The notes: generated by a model not told the origin, from the letters alone. A stretch of 8,072 nt of DNA from Bacteroidales bacterium (GCA_008933525.1 WBUV01000128.1:1-8072), one strand, 5' to 3'; positions 1 to 7,825 are shown, counted from the first letter of the stretch. A program made the numbers and translations.

Positions 1-627
1 TTTAAAATTCTGATTACTAACACCTCCTGTTCTCATACAAACAAAAGGAAATTTTAAATATTTTGTTTTTAGATTATTGCAATACAAAAAGCGAACAAGC
101 AACTCGTAGTCTGCACCTATCTTATAATCTTCTTTATATAATCCTAATTCTTCATAAAATTTTCTTCGAACATAAAAACTAGGATGTGCAGGCATAAACC
201 CATACTTAAAACTACTCCTTTTAAATCTTTCCGATGAATAGTAACGTACAATTTTGTTAAGATTGTTAGGGTCTACAAATTGGATATCGCCATAAATTGC
301 ATCAATATCATTATCAAAGGAATCAACAATATTTTGAATTATGCTATTATTAGTGAAGAAATCGTCGGAATTTAATATGCCCACTATATCGCCAGTTGAT
401 AGTTTAATACCCTTATTCATTGCATTGTAAATGCCTTTATCGGGCTCCGAAACGAATTTATCAATTCTATCGCCATACTCCTTTATTATATCCACTGTGC
501 CATCCGTAGAAGCCCCATCCACAACAATATATTCAATATCCTTATAGGTCTGACTTAATACAGATTCTATTGCCGATTTAATTGTTGAAGAATTATTATA
601 AACGACAGTAATTATTGAAACTCGCAT
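1..627 (-). CDS. Family 2 glycosyltransferase (WcaE/WfgS-like), C-terminus cut by window edge
   Basis: A GT-A fold glycosyltransferase, probably cytoplasmic or membrane-associated, that adds one sugar to the lipid-linked repeat unit. The frame runs open from an ATG at 627 to position 1, giving 209 residues starting MRVSIITVVYNN. The nucleotide-binding start is at residues 1-12, the D-G-A-S-T-D-G-T segment at 37-44, EPDKGIYNAMNKG at 61-73, the metal-binding N-S-D-D at 86-89, a conserved His-Pro at 148-149 and the acidic A-D-Y-E-L at 172-176. This order matches the GT2 subgroup containing WcaE and WfgS. Family members are about 250 residues, so some 40 residues are probably missing. It follows the GT4 gene by 11 bases and is surely in the same operon. 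Donor and acceptor sugars cannot be read from sequence. The family call is firm. Confidence 0.9.
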   Translation of the reverse strand, partial: MRVSIITVVYNNSSTIKSAIESVLSQTYKDIEYIVVDGASTDGTVDIIKEYGDRIDKFVSEPDKGIYNAMNKGIKLSTGDIVGILNSDDFFTNNSIIQNIVDSFDNDIDAIYGDIQFVDPNNLNKIVRYYSSERFKRSSFKYGFMPAHPSFYVRRKFYEELGLYKEDYKIGADYELLVRFLYCNNLKTKYLKFPFVCMRTGGVSNQNFK

Positions 628-638
628 AAAAAGATTAA

Positions 639-1817
639 CTAATTGAGTATTTTTTCGTTTTTAAAAATACTTTTGAGATTATCATAAAATCTTTCCTGGG
701 AGAATTTATCCTTAATTTTTGAACCGTTATTAATAATTTCCATTCTTAAATTCTCATCATTCAATAATAATTCAACTGCATTGGCAATCTGCTCAGGTTC
801 GTTAGGATTAAAATACAACGCTGCGTTGCCATACTGCTCGGGCATAGCATAATTATTCGAAACTATTGGCGGACAGTTTAAGAGTATGGCCTCAATTGGA
901 GGAATATTAGTTGGTCCAAAATAAGTTGGCATTACCATGGCTAAGGCATTTTTATACAGACATATCATGTCGTTATCGGAGATGTAACCTAGAAAAACAA
1001 CATTGCTTTCCAGATTATTATCGTCAACAAACTTCTTTAACTTGTTATACTCCAAACGTTTTTTCCCTCCAAGTAAAAGTTTTAAGTCATAGCCTCTATT
1101 CTTTAACAAATTCATCGCTTTAAGAAGATTCAAATGATTCTTATGTGACCAAAAAACCGCAGGGTAGAAGATATATTTTTGGTTTAGGTATTCCTTGATG
1201 CTTTCCGAAGGAGTACTTTTCTCATTATATATATAATCTGGAGCAATATAGGGTAAAGGATTTACGCTGGCACTAACCTTTCGATAAGATTCCAGGGCTT
1301 GCTTTTTACCAAGGTTAGAGTCCACAAAAACGATCGAAGCACTCTTTAATAATGTTCTATAGTAGTTTTCTCTGTAGTTATAAATAAAGAACCCTCCGGA
1401 CTCCTTAAATTTCCTCTCGTACCTATGCATTAAATCATGAATAGTTCCGATAACCTTCGATTTTACCAAACATGCAATAGTATCGCTTGCAGGGAATACA
1501 ATGTAATCGAAGTGTTGATTGTCTAAATAACGAACTCTAGTATCGAACAGGCGGGCAAATAACTTTGCAAAATAAACTAAACCAACGCTAAAGAGTATTT
1601 GATAAAACCTATTGATTAGATTTGACCTCTTTACAAATACCTTTTTACTTTCCGAAAATCTATCCAAATATTCTGTCCAACAATTAACTGTATAAACAAT
1701 TGTTAATTCGTAATTACCTGCCAACAGATTATCCAACGCCAAAATAAGCGATTTCACATACTGAGAAACACCACTGCCTTGATTCTCGACATCAATATAA
1801 AGAGCTAACTTTTTCAC
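639..1817 (-). CDS. GT4 (GT-B fold) glycosyltransferase, GTG start
   Basis: A retaining GT-B glycosyltransferase of 392 residues, expected to act on the cytoplasmic face of the membrane during repeat-unit assembly. The N-terminal acceptor domain starts KKLALYIDVENQGSGVSQYV, with the glycine-rich turn typical of GT4. A T-I-H-D motif is at residues 125-128 and a V-D-S-N segment at 165-168. The donor domain begins near 216 with YPAVFWSHKNHLNLLKAM (218-235), and FGPTNIPPIEA lies at 300-310. The family's E-x7-E pair is incomplete: E309 is present but the position eight residues earlier is Gly, as in the FGPTN(I/L)PP subgroup. The start is GTG, chosen because its GTGA overlaps the TGA stop of the methyltransferase by 4 bases, a translational-coupling arrangement, and because it gives a complete first beta strand. 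Sugar specificity is unknown; mannosyl-type transfer would be only a guess. Confidence 0.88.
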   Translation of the reverse strand: MKKLALYIDVENQGSGVSQYVKSLILALDNLLAGNYELTIVYTVNCWTEYLDRFSESKKVFVKRSNLINRFYQILFSVGLVYFAKLFARLFDTRVRYLDNQHFDYIVFPASDTIACLVKSKVIGTIHDLMHRYERKFKESGGFFIYNYRENYYRTLLKSASIVFVDSNLGKKQALESYRKVSASVNPLPYIAPDYIYNEKSTPSESIKEYLNQKYIFYPAVFWSHKNHLNLLKAMNLLKNRGYDLKLLLGGKKRLEYNKLKKFVDDNNLESNVVFLGYISDNDMICLYKNALAMVMPTYFGPTNIPPIEAILLNCPPIVSNNYAMPEQYGNAALYFNPNEPEQIANAVELLLNDENLRMEIINNGSKIKDKFSQERFYDNLKSIFKNEKILN

Positions 1818-2560
1818 TTTTTTAAAACAAAAACAACGTACCAGTCCTTACTAGTGGGCTCATTGAAACTTAGCCACGCAAAAAAATCGACAATTTTGAA
1901 TCCAAATTCCTGAGCAAATAAATCAACCTCGTTCTTAAAAAAATAACGCATTGGGTGCTTTTCCTGAATTTGAGTTAATACACTCGACCTCTTTTCCTTA
2001 ATTAGGATATCAAAATTCACATCAATCACGGATTCGTTCCAATGAATTACAGGTTCAGCAATACGAACAATATCGTATTGTTCGTCCGACATTCTTTTTA
2101 CTCTAACACTAGGCAAATCATTTACTACTCCAGGACCATACCAACAATCAAAAATGAAGATTCCATCATTATTTAAATGACTGTTAACCGATTTAAAACA
2201 AGATCTTACACTATCGTTGTCGGTTTGATATGACATAACATGAAAAAGTGATGTAATTACATCAAACTTCTTATTCAGATCAAGAAATCGCATATCCTGA
2301 TTACTAAACATTGCCTTTTGTCCATAATTCTCCTTGGCAATATTAATCATGGTTTCGCTGATATCAACACCATGAACTTCGTATCCTTTATCGGCAAAAA
2401 TTGACGCATGCTTACCTGTTCCGCATCCAATATCTAAAAGAAAAGCATTTCCTTGCTTATATTTTCGAATAATCTCATCAATATAAGCGACCTCGGCATT
2501 ATAATCTTTATCGCGATATAGTAAATCGTAATACTTTGAGTACTCTTTGAAATGCTTCAT
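1814..2560 (-). CDS. SAM-dependent class I methyltransferase, probable sugar N-methyltransferase
   Basis: A soluble Rossmann-fold methyltransferase of 248 residues. SAM-binding motif I is LLDIGCGTGKHA (41-52), the acidic residue after strand 2 is D66 in HGVDIS, and SLFHVMSY (104-111) occupies the position of motif IV. The N-terminal layout (YSKYYDLLYRDKDY, residues 7-20) and the C-terminal half with strands around FIFDCWYGPGVV and MRYFF resemble the antibiotic-sugar N-methyltransferases DesVI and TylM1, which methylate the amine of dTDP-amino sugars. That subfamily call is from remembered sequence layout, not a search. Its start ATG shares one base with the stop of the preceding aminotransferase (TAATG), and its stop overlaps the next gene, so it is translated with both. 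With an aminotransferase and an amidotransferase just upstream, an amino or amidino nitrogen is the likeliest methyl acceptor, but O-methylation is not excluded. Confidence 0.85.
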   Translation of the reverse strand: MKHFKEYSKYYDLLYRDKDYNAEVAYIDEIIRKYKQGNAFLLDIGCGTGKHASIFADKGYEVHGVDISETMINIAKENYGQKAMFSNQDMRFLDLNKKFDVITSLFHVMSYQTDNDSVRSCFKSVNSHLNNDGIFIFDCWYGPGVVNDLPSVRVKRMSDEQYDIVRIAEPVIHWNESVIDVNFDILIKEKRSSVLTQIQEKHPMRYFFKNEVDLFAQEFGFKIVDFFAWLSFNEPTSKDWYVVFVLKK

Positions 2561-3675
2561 TACTTTACAAGAATCTGAGTCAAATTATTCACTACATACT
2601 CCATCTGTTCCTCAGTAATAGCCAAGCCGCTTGGAATATAGAAACCACATCGAGATAAATTCTCTGCTACAGGAAAACTGTCTGTTACTGTTATTCCAAA
2701 CTTTTTCAGAACAGGCTGTTCATGCAAACACCAGAAAAAGGGTCGAGTGCCAATACCCCTTTTATTCAGTTCGGCCATTAAGGACTGAGTTTGTGATAGA
2801 TTCGCATTTTTCAGGACTATTCCAAAAACCCAGTAAATATTTTTGGCGTATTCTGCCTCTGCAACAGGTAAATGAATAGTATCTATATCCTTCAATTTAT
2901 ACTGATAGAAATGTCCAATCTGCCTTTTCTTAAGAATAGATTGCTCAATTCTCTCGAGCTGAGCCAAACCAACCGCAGCCTGTAAGTTGCTCATTCTAGC
3001 ATTATAGCCTAACTCATGATGAATAAACCTCTGTTCGGGAATAAAACATAAATTCCTTAAGGATCTGCATCGTTCAGCAAGTTTATCATCATCTGTAAAA
3101 ATCATCCCTCCCTCACCTGTCGTAATATGCTTATTGGGATAAAAACTCACAGTTGATATATCCCCAAAACTGCCACATTTCTTACCATTGTATTCCTGGC
3201 CGTGCATCTCGGCGGCATCTTCAATAACTTTCAGGTTGTATTTTTTTGCAATATCAAGCACAGGGTTCATATCTACAGGTAAACCGTATATATGGACAAC
3301 CATGATTGCTTTTGTTCTGGGAGTGATTTTACTCTCAATCTGGGAAACATCCATATTCCATGTTTCAGAATCCTGATCAACAAAAACGGGAATACATCGT
3401 TTTCGGAGAATTCCAGTAATACATGAAATTATTGTGAAGGTTGGCATTATAACCTCATCGCCTTCCTGAAGATCCAAAGCATCAATTGCAATATCGATAG
3501 CTACAGTTCCATTCGATACCGCAATGGCATACTTTCGTCCAAAATAGTGAGATAAGTTATCTTCAAATTTTTTAATGAAAGGACCATCGGACGAAATCCA
3601 ACCTGTATCAATACACTCTATAAGATATTTTTTTTCATTCCCATTGAGCAAAGGCTCATTTACCGGCACAAACAT
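2560..3675 (-). CDS. DegT/DnrJ/EryC1/StrS sugar aminotransferase, perosamine-synthase-like
   Basis: A PLP-dependent transaminase of 371 residues that would convert a nucleotide-activated keto sugar to an amino sugar, normally using glutamate. The PLP site is K182 in YPNKHITTGEGG (179-190); S54-N-G-T57 binds the cofactor phosphate and E152-D153 lies near the pyridine nitrogen. The start (VPVNEPLLNGNEKKYL), DTGWISSDG (23-31), VVHIYG (126-131), NARMSNLQAAVGLAQLERI and the late RPFFWCLHEQP resemble GDP-perosamine synthase (Per/RfbE of Vibrio cholerae) more closely than PseC or FdtB. A 4-amino-4,6-dideoxyhexose is therefore the favoured product; this is inference. Length is normal for the family. 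The gene sits 11 bases after the cupin stop and overlaps the methyltransferase start by one base. The matching sugar dehydratase is not in this window. Confidence 0.92.
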   Translation of the reverse strand: MFVPVNEPLLNGNEKKYLIECIDTGWISSDGPFIKKFEDNLSHYFGRKYAIAVSNGTVAIDIAIDALDLQEGDEVIMPTFTIISCITGILRKRCIPVFVDQDSETWNMDVSQIESKITPRTKAIMVVHIYGLPVDMNPVLDIAKKYNLKVIEDAAEMHGQEYNGKKCGSFGDISTVSFYPNKHITTGEGGMIFTDDDKLAERCRSLRNLCFIPEQRFIHHELGYNARMSNLQAAVGLAQLERIEQSILKKRQIGHFYQYKLKDIDTIHLPVAEAEYAKNIYWVFGIVLKNANLSQTQSLMAELNKRGIGTRPFFWCLHEQPVLKKFGITVTDSFPVAENLSRCGFYIPSGLAITEEQMEYVVNNLTQILVK

Positions 3676-3686
3676 AGTCCTATCAA

Positions 3687-4094
3687 TTATTTTGTTTTGC
3701 TAAACCTTACCTTATCATTCTCGCCGGCAAAAGGACCTTGCTTAACTTCAATCATTTTCAAATTTTCCATCACCTCGAAGCCATGTCCTCCTTTAATCAA
3801 CAATATTACATCCCCTTTATGAAGATATTTACTTTCCAAGTATGTTTGGTCATCATCATAAAAATCTACTTTGAGCTTTCCTTCCTTTATAAATAAAACT
3901 TCCTGAGTGTACAATACTTCCCTTCGAACTGGCTTATGTATATGCGGTTCAATAATTTTCCCCTCAGGATGTTGCATATAAGCCAACTGTTGCGACAATT
4001 CATTAGCAGTAAAGAATGTTATTCCAGGCGTGCTAAAGTTATCCCGAACAATTATTGCCAATAGTTCACCGTTATGTTTTATCTCCTCAACCAT
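3687..4094 (-). CDS. Small cupin-fold protein of unassigned role in amino-sugar module
   Basis: A single-domain, probably soluble protein of 135 residues. Cupin motif 1 is visible: H51-x-H53, then E65 and G72, with the E-x6-G spacing of the family. Motif 2 is partial: G94 in KGDVILL and H104 in KGGHGFEV, but its usual proline is absent. Three His plus one Glu could bind a metal. A conserved-looking tail, EVKQGPFAGENDKVRF (116-131), follows the barrel. It does not carry the expected layout of the FdtA/WxcM ketoisomerases or of RmlC epimerases, so I do not assign it to either. It sits 18 bases after the amidotransferase and 11 bases before the aminotransferase, so a role in making or modifying the same amino sugar is the natural inference. 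Options are an isomerase or epimerase, or an accessory binding protein. The gene is real; the function is unknown. Confidence 0.85.
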   Translation of the reverse strand: MVEEIKHNGELLAIIVRDNFSTPGITFFTANELSQQLAYMQHPEGKIIEPHIHKPVRREVLYTQEVLFIKEGKLKVDFYDDDQTYLESKYLHKGDVILLIKGGHGFEVMENLKMIEVKQGPFAGENDKVRFSKTK

Positions 4095-4112
4095 TCAATT
4101 AAAATATTCAGA

Positions 4113-5228
4113 TTAGTAACCAAACTTCTTTTTTCGTTGCTCCAATATAAATACTGATAATTTATTGATTATTGAACTTTTAAATTCAACATGTTTTCGT
4201 GGAGGTTCATTCATGACTTTATCAAATTCAGCACGAGAAAGCTCAAGATAATCGAGTATGAAACCCAACTCCTTTTCCATTTCAACTTCGTTGTACTGGG
4301 GTAATTTTAACTTTTCAAGAGCTTCTGCTCTAGTCATCTGGCCTGAAACTATCATGCTAGAGTAATGCGACTTTCTTTTGTCGATATTAAATTTATTGGG
4401 CAAATAGTAAACCTGAACAAACTTCGTAAATAACGACTCCCAATGTTTGTTTCCATAATACTCGTAACCACAAGCTTCGCTTAATTCGCTCAACGCTTTA
4501 CTTGCATTGTAATCAACAAAATATAGTGGTTTTACAAATTGAATCTTATGAAAATACTTGTACTTTAACCTTTTCTCCAATATCGAGTAAAGAGGTAATT
4601 TATCATCAATCTTAGCTCGTCCGAATTTCTTATGAACGTCTAAAATGTGGACTTTATCGGTAGCATCAAATCCTGCCTGAGTTATGCATTCCAGGGTGAA
4701 ATTCTCGCCAGAGAGAAAATATTTAATATTATTTTTCTGAGCATACTTGTACAAGCATGCAAACAGAACATTATCCTGAGGTATAGCAATTTCAGGCAGC
4801 CCTGCTAGAATAAATGCACGGGTTAAATCGGCAAATTGATCCTTGTTGGGCTTTTCGCTAATTAAATCAATATTAAATGTGGTACAGATCTTTTTAATAT
4901 TCTCAACTGTTACAGGCGCATCAAGACCATCATCGACATGCACAGCAAGAATTCTAAGACCATGTTTATATGCAATATAGGCAACATAAGCAGAATCTAA
5001 ACCTCCTGATAGGCCTATCATACAATCGTACTTTTTGCCCTTCCCATCCTCTTTAATTTTATTGAAGATGTTTTCAAGTTTGTTCGCTCCTTCCTGATTC
5101 GGAAAGTAAACTAACTTTTCGGATTTTAGAGCGTTATTACAGTAATTACAAGTGCCATCGTTTTCAAATGATATTGTAGCATCGGCTACATTATCCATTA
5201 CACATCGGGTACAAACCTTAACTTCCAT
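4113..5228 (-). CDS. wbpG: N-acetyl sugar amidotransferase (WbpG/PseA family)
   Basis: A cytoplasmic ATP-dependent enzyme of 371 residues from the family that turns a sugar acetamido group into an acetamidino group. In Pseudomonas, WbpG works with HisH/HisF-like partners that supply ammonia; PseA is the Campylobacter pseudaminic acid homologue. The N-terminus has two CxxC pairs, C6-x2-C9 and C27-x2-C30, forming a likely zinc site. The ATP-pyrophosphatase PP-loop is IGLSGGLDS (71-79), followed by AVHVDDGLDAP (95-105) and FLSGENFTLEC (171-181), placed like the family's substrate-side segment. Length is normal. The ATG start is backed by an AGGA at 5236-5239, seven bases upstream, one of the few Shine-Dalgarno-like sites here. 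It lies 39 bases after the upstream glycosyltransferase. No HisH or HisF gene is visible in the window. The symbol denotes the family; substrate is unproven. Confidence 0.9.
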   Translation of the reverse strand: MEVKVCTRCVMDNVADATISFENDGTCNYCNNALKSEKLVYFPNQEGANKLENIFNKIKEDGKGKKYDCMIGLSGGLDSAYVAYIAYKHGLRILAVHVDDGLDAPVTVENIKKICTTFNIDLISEKPNKDQFADLTRAFILAGLPEIAIPQDNVLFACLYKYAQKNNIKYFLSGENFTLECITQAGFDATDKVHILDVHKKFGRAKIDDKLPLYSILEKRLKYKYFHKIQFVKPLYFVDYNASKALSELSEACGYEYYGNKHWESLFTKFVQVYYLPNKFNIDKRKSHYSSMIVSGQMTRAEALEKLKLPQYNEVEMEKELGFILDYLELSRAEFDKVMNEPPRKHVEFKSSIINKLSVFILEQRKKKFGY

Positions 5229-5267
5229 ATAGCAGTCCTAATTGATTATTGTATGGTAAATATAAAA

Positions 5268-6491
5268 CTATTGATTGGATTTACTTTTCAATTGGAGTTC
5301 ATTCTTAATAATTTCGATAATTTGAATACTCCGTTTTTCAACGGTATGGTTCAACATTGTTCTTTTATGACCAGCTCTGGCGATGCTTAACATAGACTCT
5401 TCATGGTTAAGCAACCATTTAACCTTATCGGCGCATTCCTGAGGCGAGCTATACACCACAACCTCACTATCGGGTTCAAATAAATCTGAAATATTTTTCT
5501 TGTTATCGGTTAAAAGACAAGAACCTACTCCAGTTACCTCGAACAACCTCATGTTTCCGGCATACTCACCTGCAACATCGCCATGGTTATTCAGCACAAT
5601 TTTGGAATCATTAAAGAGCCGATACATTTCAATTCCATACACAGGCTTTACCGATGACCGATTAATAGATTTTGAGTAAGAGTATACTGGATTTTTTGCA
5701 TATTCTAAGAAAGGAATAACCTTATGGGCATTCTTTGCTCCCATGAAACTCAGAAATTGATTGAATCTAAAAATAGACTGCTTGGCTTTAATTTTATAGC
5801 AACTCTCCAAGTTAGCGAACAACTTGATGTCTATATGATCATTTAATAAAGTATCAATCAAATCGATTCGATCTTTATGATAACCGTTACCAGGGAATAA
5901 CGATCCGGAAAAAATAAAATCGTTGCTCTTTTGTGTATTTTGATCAATTTGATTTAAAATACTCTGATCAAAGCCATGGTACACCAAGTAAGATTTGATC
6001 CCTATTCTATCAAACTCTAACTTCATACCAGGTGTACATGTAATAACAAAATCGATATTCTTAAATACCTCTATTAACTTACTACTGTATGGAGCACAAT
6101 GGAATGCAAAAATCAACTTAATGCTTTTGACCTCACGCTTAACTCTTTTAATCCAATCTATATCAATAAATGGTAAACTCTCAACTATAAGTACTTCTGG
6201 TTGATATTTTTTTGTTTGCTCAAGTACAACTTCGGATAACGATTTTTTCTTCAAGAAATTTTCGTTTCTCCATTTCTTTTGCAATAACAAATCATTGGTA
6301 AATATGCAACTTGCTTCTAGGTTAAGCTTTAAATATGCTTTTGTATATGAACTAACAAACTCGGTTGACTCATCTAAAAGTTTTGCGTAGTGCTCATTGT
6401 ACGATAAATCGCTTAACCCAGGATTAGCCAGATAAAAATCGTTCAAGTAACCTTGATAAACAGCGCTTAACGAAAGAAGTCTAATACTCAT
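5268..6491 (-). CDS. Glycosyltransferase with CgeB-like C-terminal donor domain
   Basis: A GT-B type glycosyltransferase of 407 residues, presumed to act on the cytoplasmic lipid-linked oligosaccharide. The C-terminal part fits the Glyco_trans_1_2 (CgeB/YkvP-like) domain: YGIEMYRLFNDSKIVLN (285-301), GEYAGNMRLFEVTG (308-321), CLLTDN (325-330), then DLFEPDSEVVVYSS and a final AGHKRTMLNHTVEKR helix (373-387). The N-terminal half, with LIVESLPFID (101-110) and IFAFHCAPYSS (127-137), is the acceptor domain and is divergent. IFSGSLFPGNGYHKDRID (193-210) marks the start of the donor domain. The start ATG lies 11 bases inside the end of the flippase gene, which supports translational coupling and the start choice. 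Specificity is unknown. Confidence in the glycosyltransferase class is high, in the exact family moderate. Confidence 0.82.
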   Translation of the reverse strand: MSIRLLSLSAVYQGYLNDFYLANPGLSDLSYNEHYAKLLDESTEFVSSYTKAYLKLNLEASCIFTNDLLLQKKWRNENFLKKKSLSEVVLEQTKKYQPEVLIVESLPFIDIDWIKRVKREVKSIKLIFAFHCAPYSSKLIEVFKNIDFVITCTPGMKLEFDRIGIKSYLVYHGFDQSILNQIDQNTQKSNDFIFSGSLFPGNGYHKDRIDLIDTLLNDHIDIKLFANLESCYKIKAKQSIFRFNQFLSFMGAKNAHKVIPFLEYAKNPVYSYSKSINRSSVKPVYGIEMYRLFNDSKIVLNNHGDVAGEYAGNMRLFEVTGVGSCLLTDNKKNISDLFEPDSEVVVYSSPQECADKVKWLLNHEESMLSIARAGHKRTMLNHTVEKRSIQIIEIIKNELQLKSKSNQ

Positions 6492-7776
6492 TTAATGAAT
6501 GTTCATATTTGTGTATCAAAAAATAAGTCATAATTGCCAAAGCAATAAAACAAACTAACTCAAAAACAGTATAAACAAGGATAAAACCATTGAAACTTAA
6601 ATTCTTAAATAGAAGTAAAGATAAAATGGCTGAAAAATATGCGAATTGCCACAAGCTATACAACTTTATTTTTCGCATAGCAATAAATACACTCGAAAAG
6701 GAAGAAACCAGAAAGTTAAATGCGTACGACCAAACCAAAATCTTGGAGATTTGGCCAGAGGCAATCCACTGTTCGCCAAAAAGAAATGAAAATAGCCAAA
6801 CTCCAATTAACTGAATTGCTACTATCTCAACAAAAACAATTGAAATGGCAAACAGAAATATTGGTTTAACATCGTTATAAATACTCTGCTTTTGCTTGAA
6901 CTTTTCCGATACTTTCTGCAATAAAACATTGGACAGCGATGTTGCCACTAAAGCTAAAGGAATAGATAAAAGCAACTTTGACAAATCAAAATAACCTGTA
7001 TACTCGGCCGAATAGAACCTATTAATAAAAATTGGCGGTAAAAAAAAACTACACGAACTCATAAACGCAGGCAAAAGGCTATACTTTGGAAACTCGGAAT
7101 ACTTGCTTGCAACGTATAACATTTTCCGCACACTTATATATTTTGTGTTAAATCCATTCCTCAAAGTTTGAGCAGTAACGACCATAACATTAACCGACTG
7201 ACCAATAATATCGCCCCAAATCAATCCCTTTGGATTTTTTATAATTGCAAATAAGACCTGAGCAAATCCTTCTGCCCCTCTCCTTGTCAACTTGTTAACC
7301 GAAACTGAGACATACTTCTTCTTCCGAATCAACCAATAATTGAAACTCTGGTAACTAGCGTATAAGAAGATACTCAATGGCACAACATAAATTATTTTAC
7401 CCGACAGCCCCGATGGCAAATTCAGTGCCCTGTGTATATCGCCATGAAATATGAGTAGTACAATAAAAAGAAAAACTGATATTGAGAATGCAATAATTAA
7501 CGATAATGAGATTAAGTTAGCGGAGTCCTTATCCTTTGATGGTAGAACTATTGCATCATCGTATTTAAATGTTGTAATGGTTAGCAGAATTCCAACAATA
7601 CTCATATAAACAGAAAAGAGCCCAAAGGATTCGGGCAAAAAAAAACGCCTTAAAAAAGGCTGCAGTAGAATTGAGATTAACTGTGCTAGTATTGTTCCAG
7701 AAATCAGAATTGAGGCATTCTTAAGCAATTCTGATTTTAAAATGGTATTAGCAAAGTAGATAAAATATTTCTTCAA
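6481..7776 (-). CDS. wzx: Wzx-type O-antigen/polysaccharide flippase (MOP superfamily), TTG start
   Basis: An inner-membrane protein of 431 residues, expected to flip undecaprenyl-diphosphate-linked repeat units to the periplasm. About twelve hydrophobic segments can be seen, including roughly 20-40, 52-70, 86-110, 127-149, 231-252, 264-286, 305-333, 344-366, 374-391 and 397-421. The N-terminus (LKNASILISGTILAQLISILLQPFLRR cut at 18-44, then PESFGLFSVY at 48-57) is the typical start of Wzx-like proteins. The only start that keeps the first membrane segment is a TTG at 7774-7776; an in-frame stop lies five codons upstream (7789-7791) and the first ATG would begin after that segment. Two runs of nine T occur in the coding strand (7637-7645 and 7040-7048). 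It overlaps the next gene by 11 bases. Substrate is unknown, as Wzx sequences predict it poorly. Confidence 0.9.
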   Translation of the reverse strand: MKKYFIYFANTILKSELLKNASILISGTILAQLISILLQPFLRRFFLPESFGLFSVYMSIVGILLTITTFKYDDAIVLPSKDKDSANLISLSLIIAFSISVFLFIVLLIFHGDIHRALNLPSGLSGKIIYVVPLSIFLYASYQSFNYWLIRKKKYVSVSVNKLTRRGAEGFAQVLFAIIKNPKGLIWGDIIGQSVNVMVVTAQTLRNGFNTKYISVRKMLYVASKYSEFPKYSLLPAFMSSCSFFLPPIFINRFYSAEYTGYFDLSKLLLSIPLALVATSLSNVLLQKVSEKFKQKQSIYNDVKPIFLFAISIVFVEIVAIQLIGVWLFSFLFGEQWIASGQISKILVWSYAFNFLVSSFSSVFIAMRKIKLYSLWQFAYFSAILSLLLFKNLSFNGFILVYTVFELVCFIALAIMTYFLIHKYEHSLNEY

Positions 7777-7793
7777 GAAAGAGTAGTTTTAAA

Positions 7794-7825
7794 GGTTTAA
7801 GGTTCAAAATTCTGGGTTTAAGATT
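7794..7825. repeat. Degenerate direct repeat GGTTTAAG(G/A)TT, two copies
   Basis: The 11-mer GGTTTAAGGTT at 7794-7804 recurs as GGTTTAAGATT at 7815-7825, 21 bases apart, with one mismatch. A partial relative, GGTTCAAAATT, starts at 7801. Runs of GGTTTAAGGTT-like sequence are known from intergenic spacers of several Bacteroidota genomes, so this may be the remnant of such a dispersed repeat. Two copies in AT-rich DNA is weak evidence and a function is not implied. Confidence 0.4.

Noticed and set aside
911..1123. Plus-strand open frame of 70 codons
   Set aside because: It lies wholly inside the GT4 gene, has no family-like features and the opposite strand has clear motifs. The same holds for plus-strand frames at 2631-2879, 3188-3376, 5995-6204 and 6590-6814.
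2560..3675. Assignment of the aminotransferase as PseC (pseudaminic acid pathway), suggested by the PseA-like neighbour
   Set aside because: Its sequence layout is closer to perosamine synthases and no other pseudaminic acid gene is present in the window.
3687..4094. Assignment of the cupin as an FdtA/WxcM 3,4-ketoisomerase
   Set aside because: The expected active-site layout around the RG-x-HAH region of that family is not visible, so only the cupin fold is claimed.
5229..5267. Possible internal promoter before the amidotransferase (TATATTTA on the minus strand)
   Set aside because: The -7 match is imperfect and the nearest upstream TTG is about 24 bases away, outside the usual spacing.
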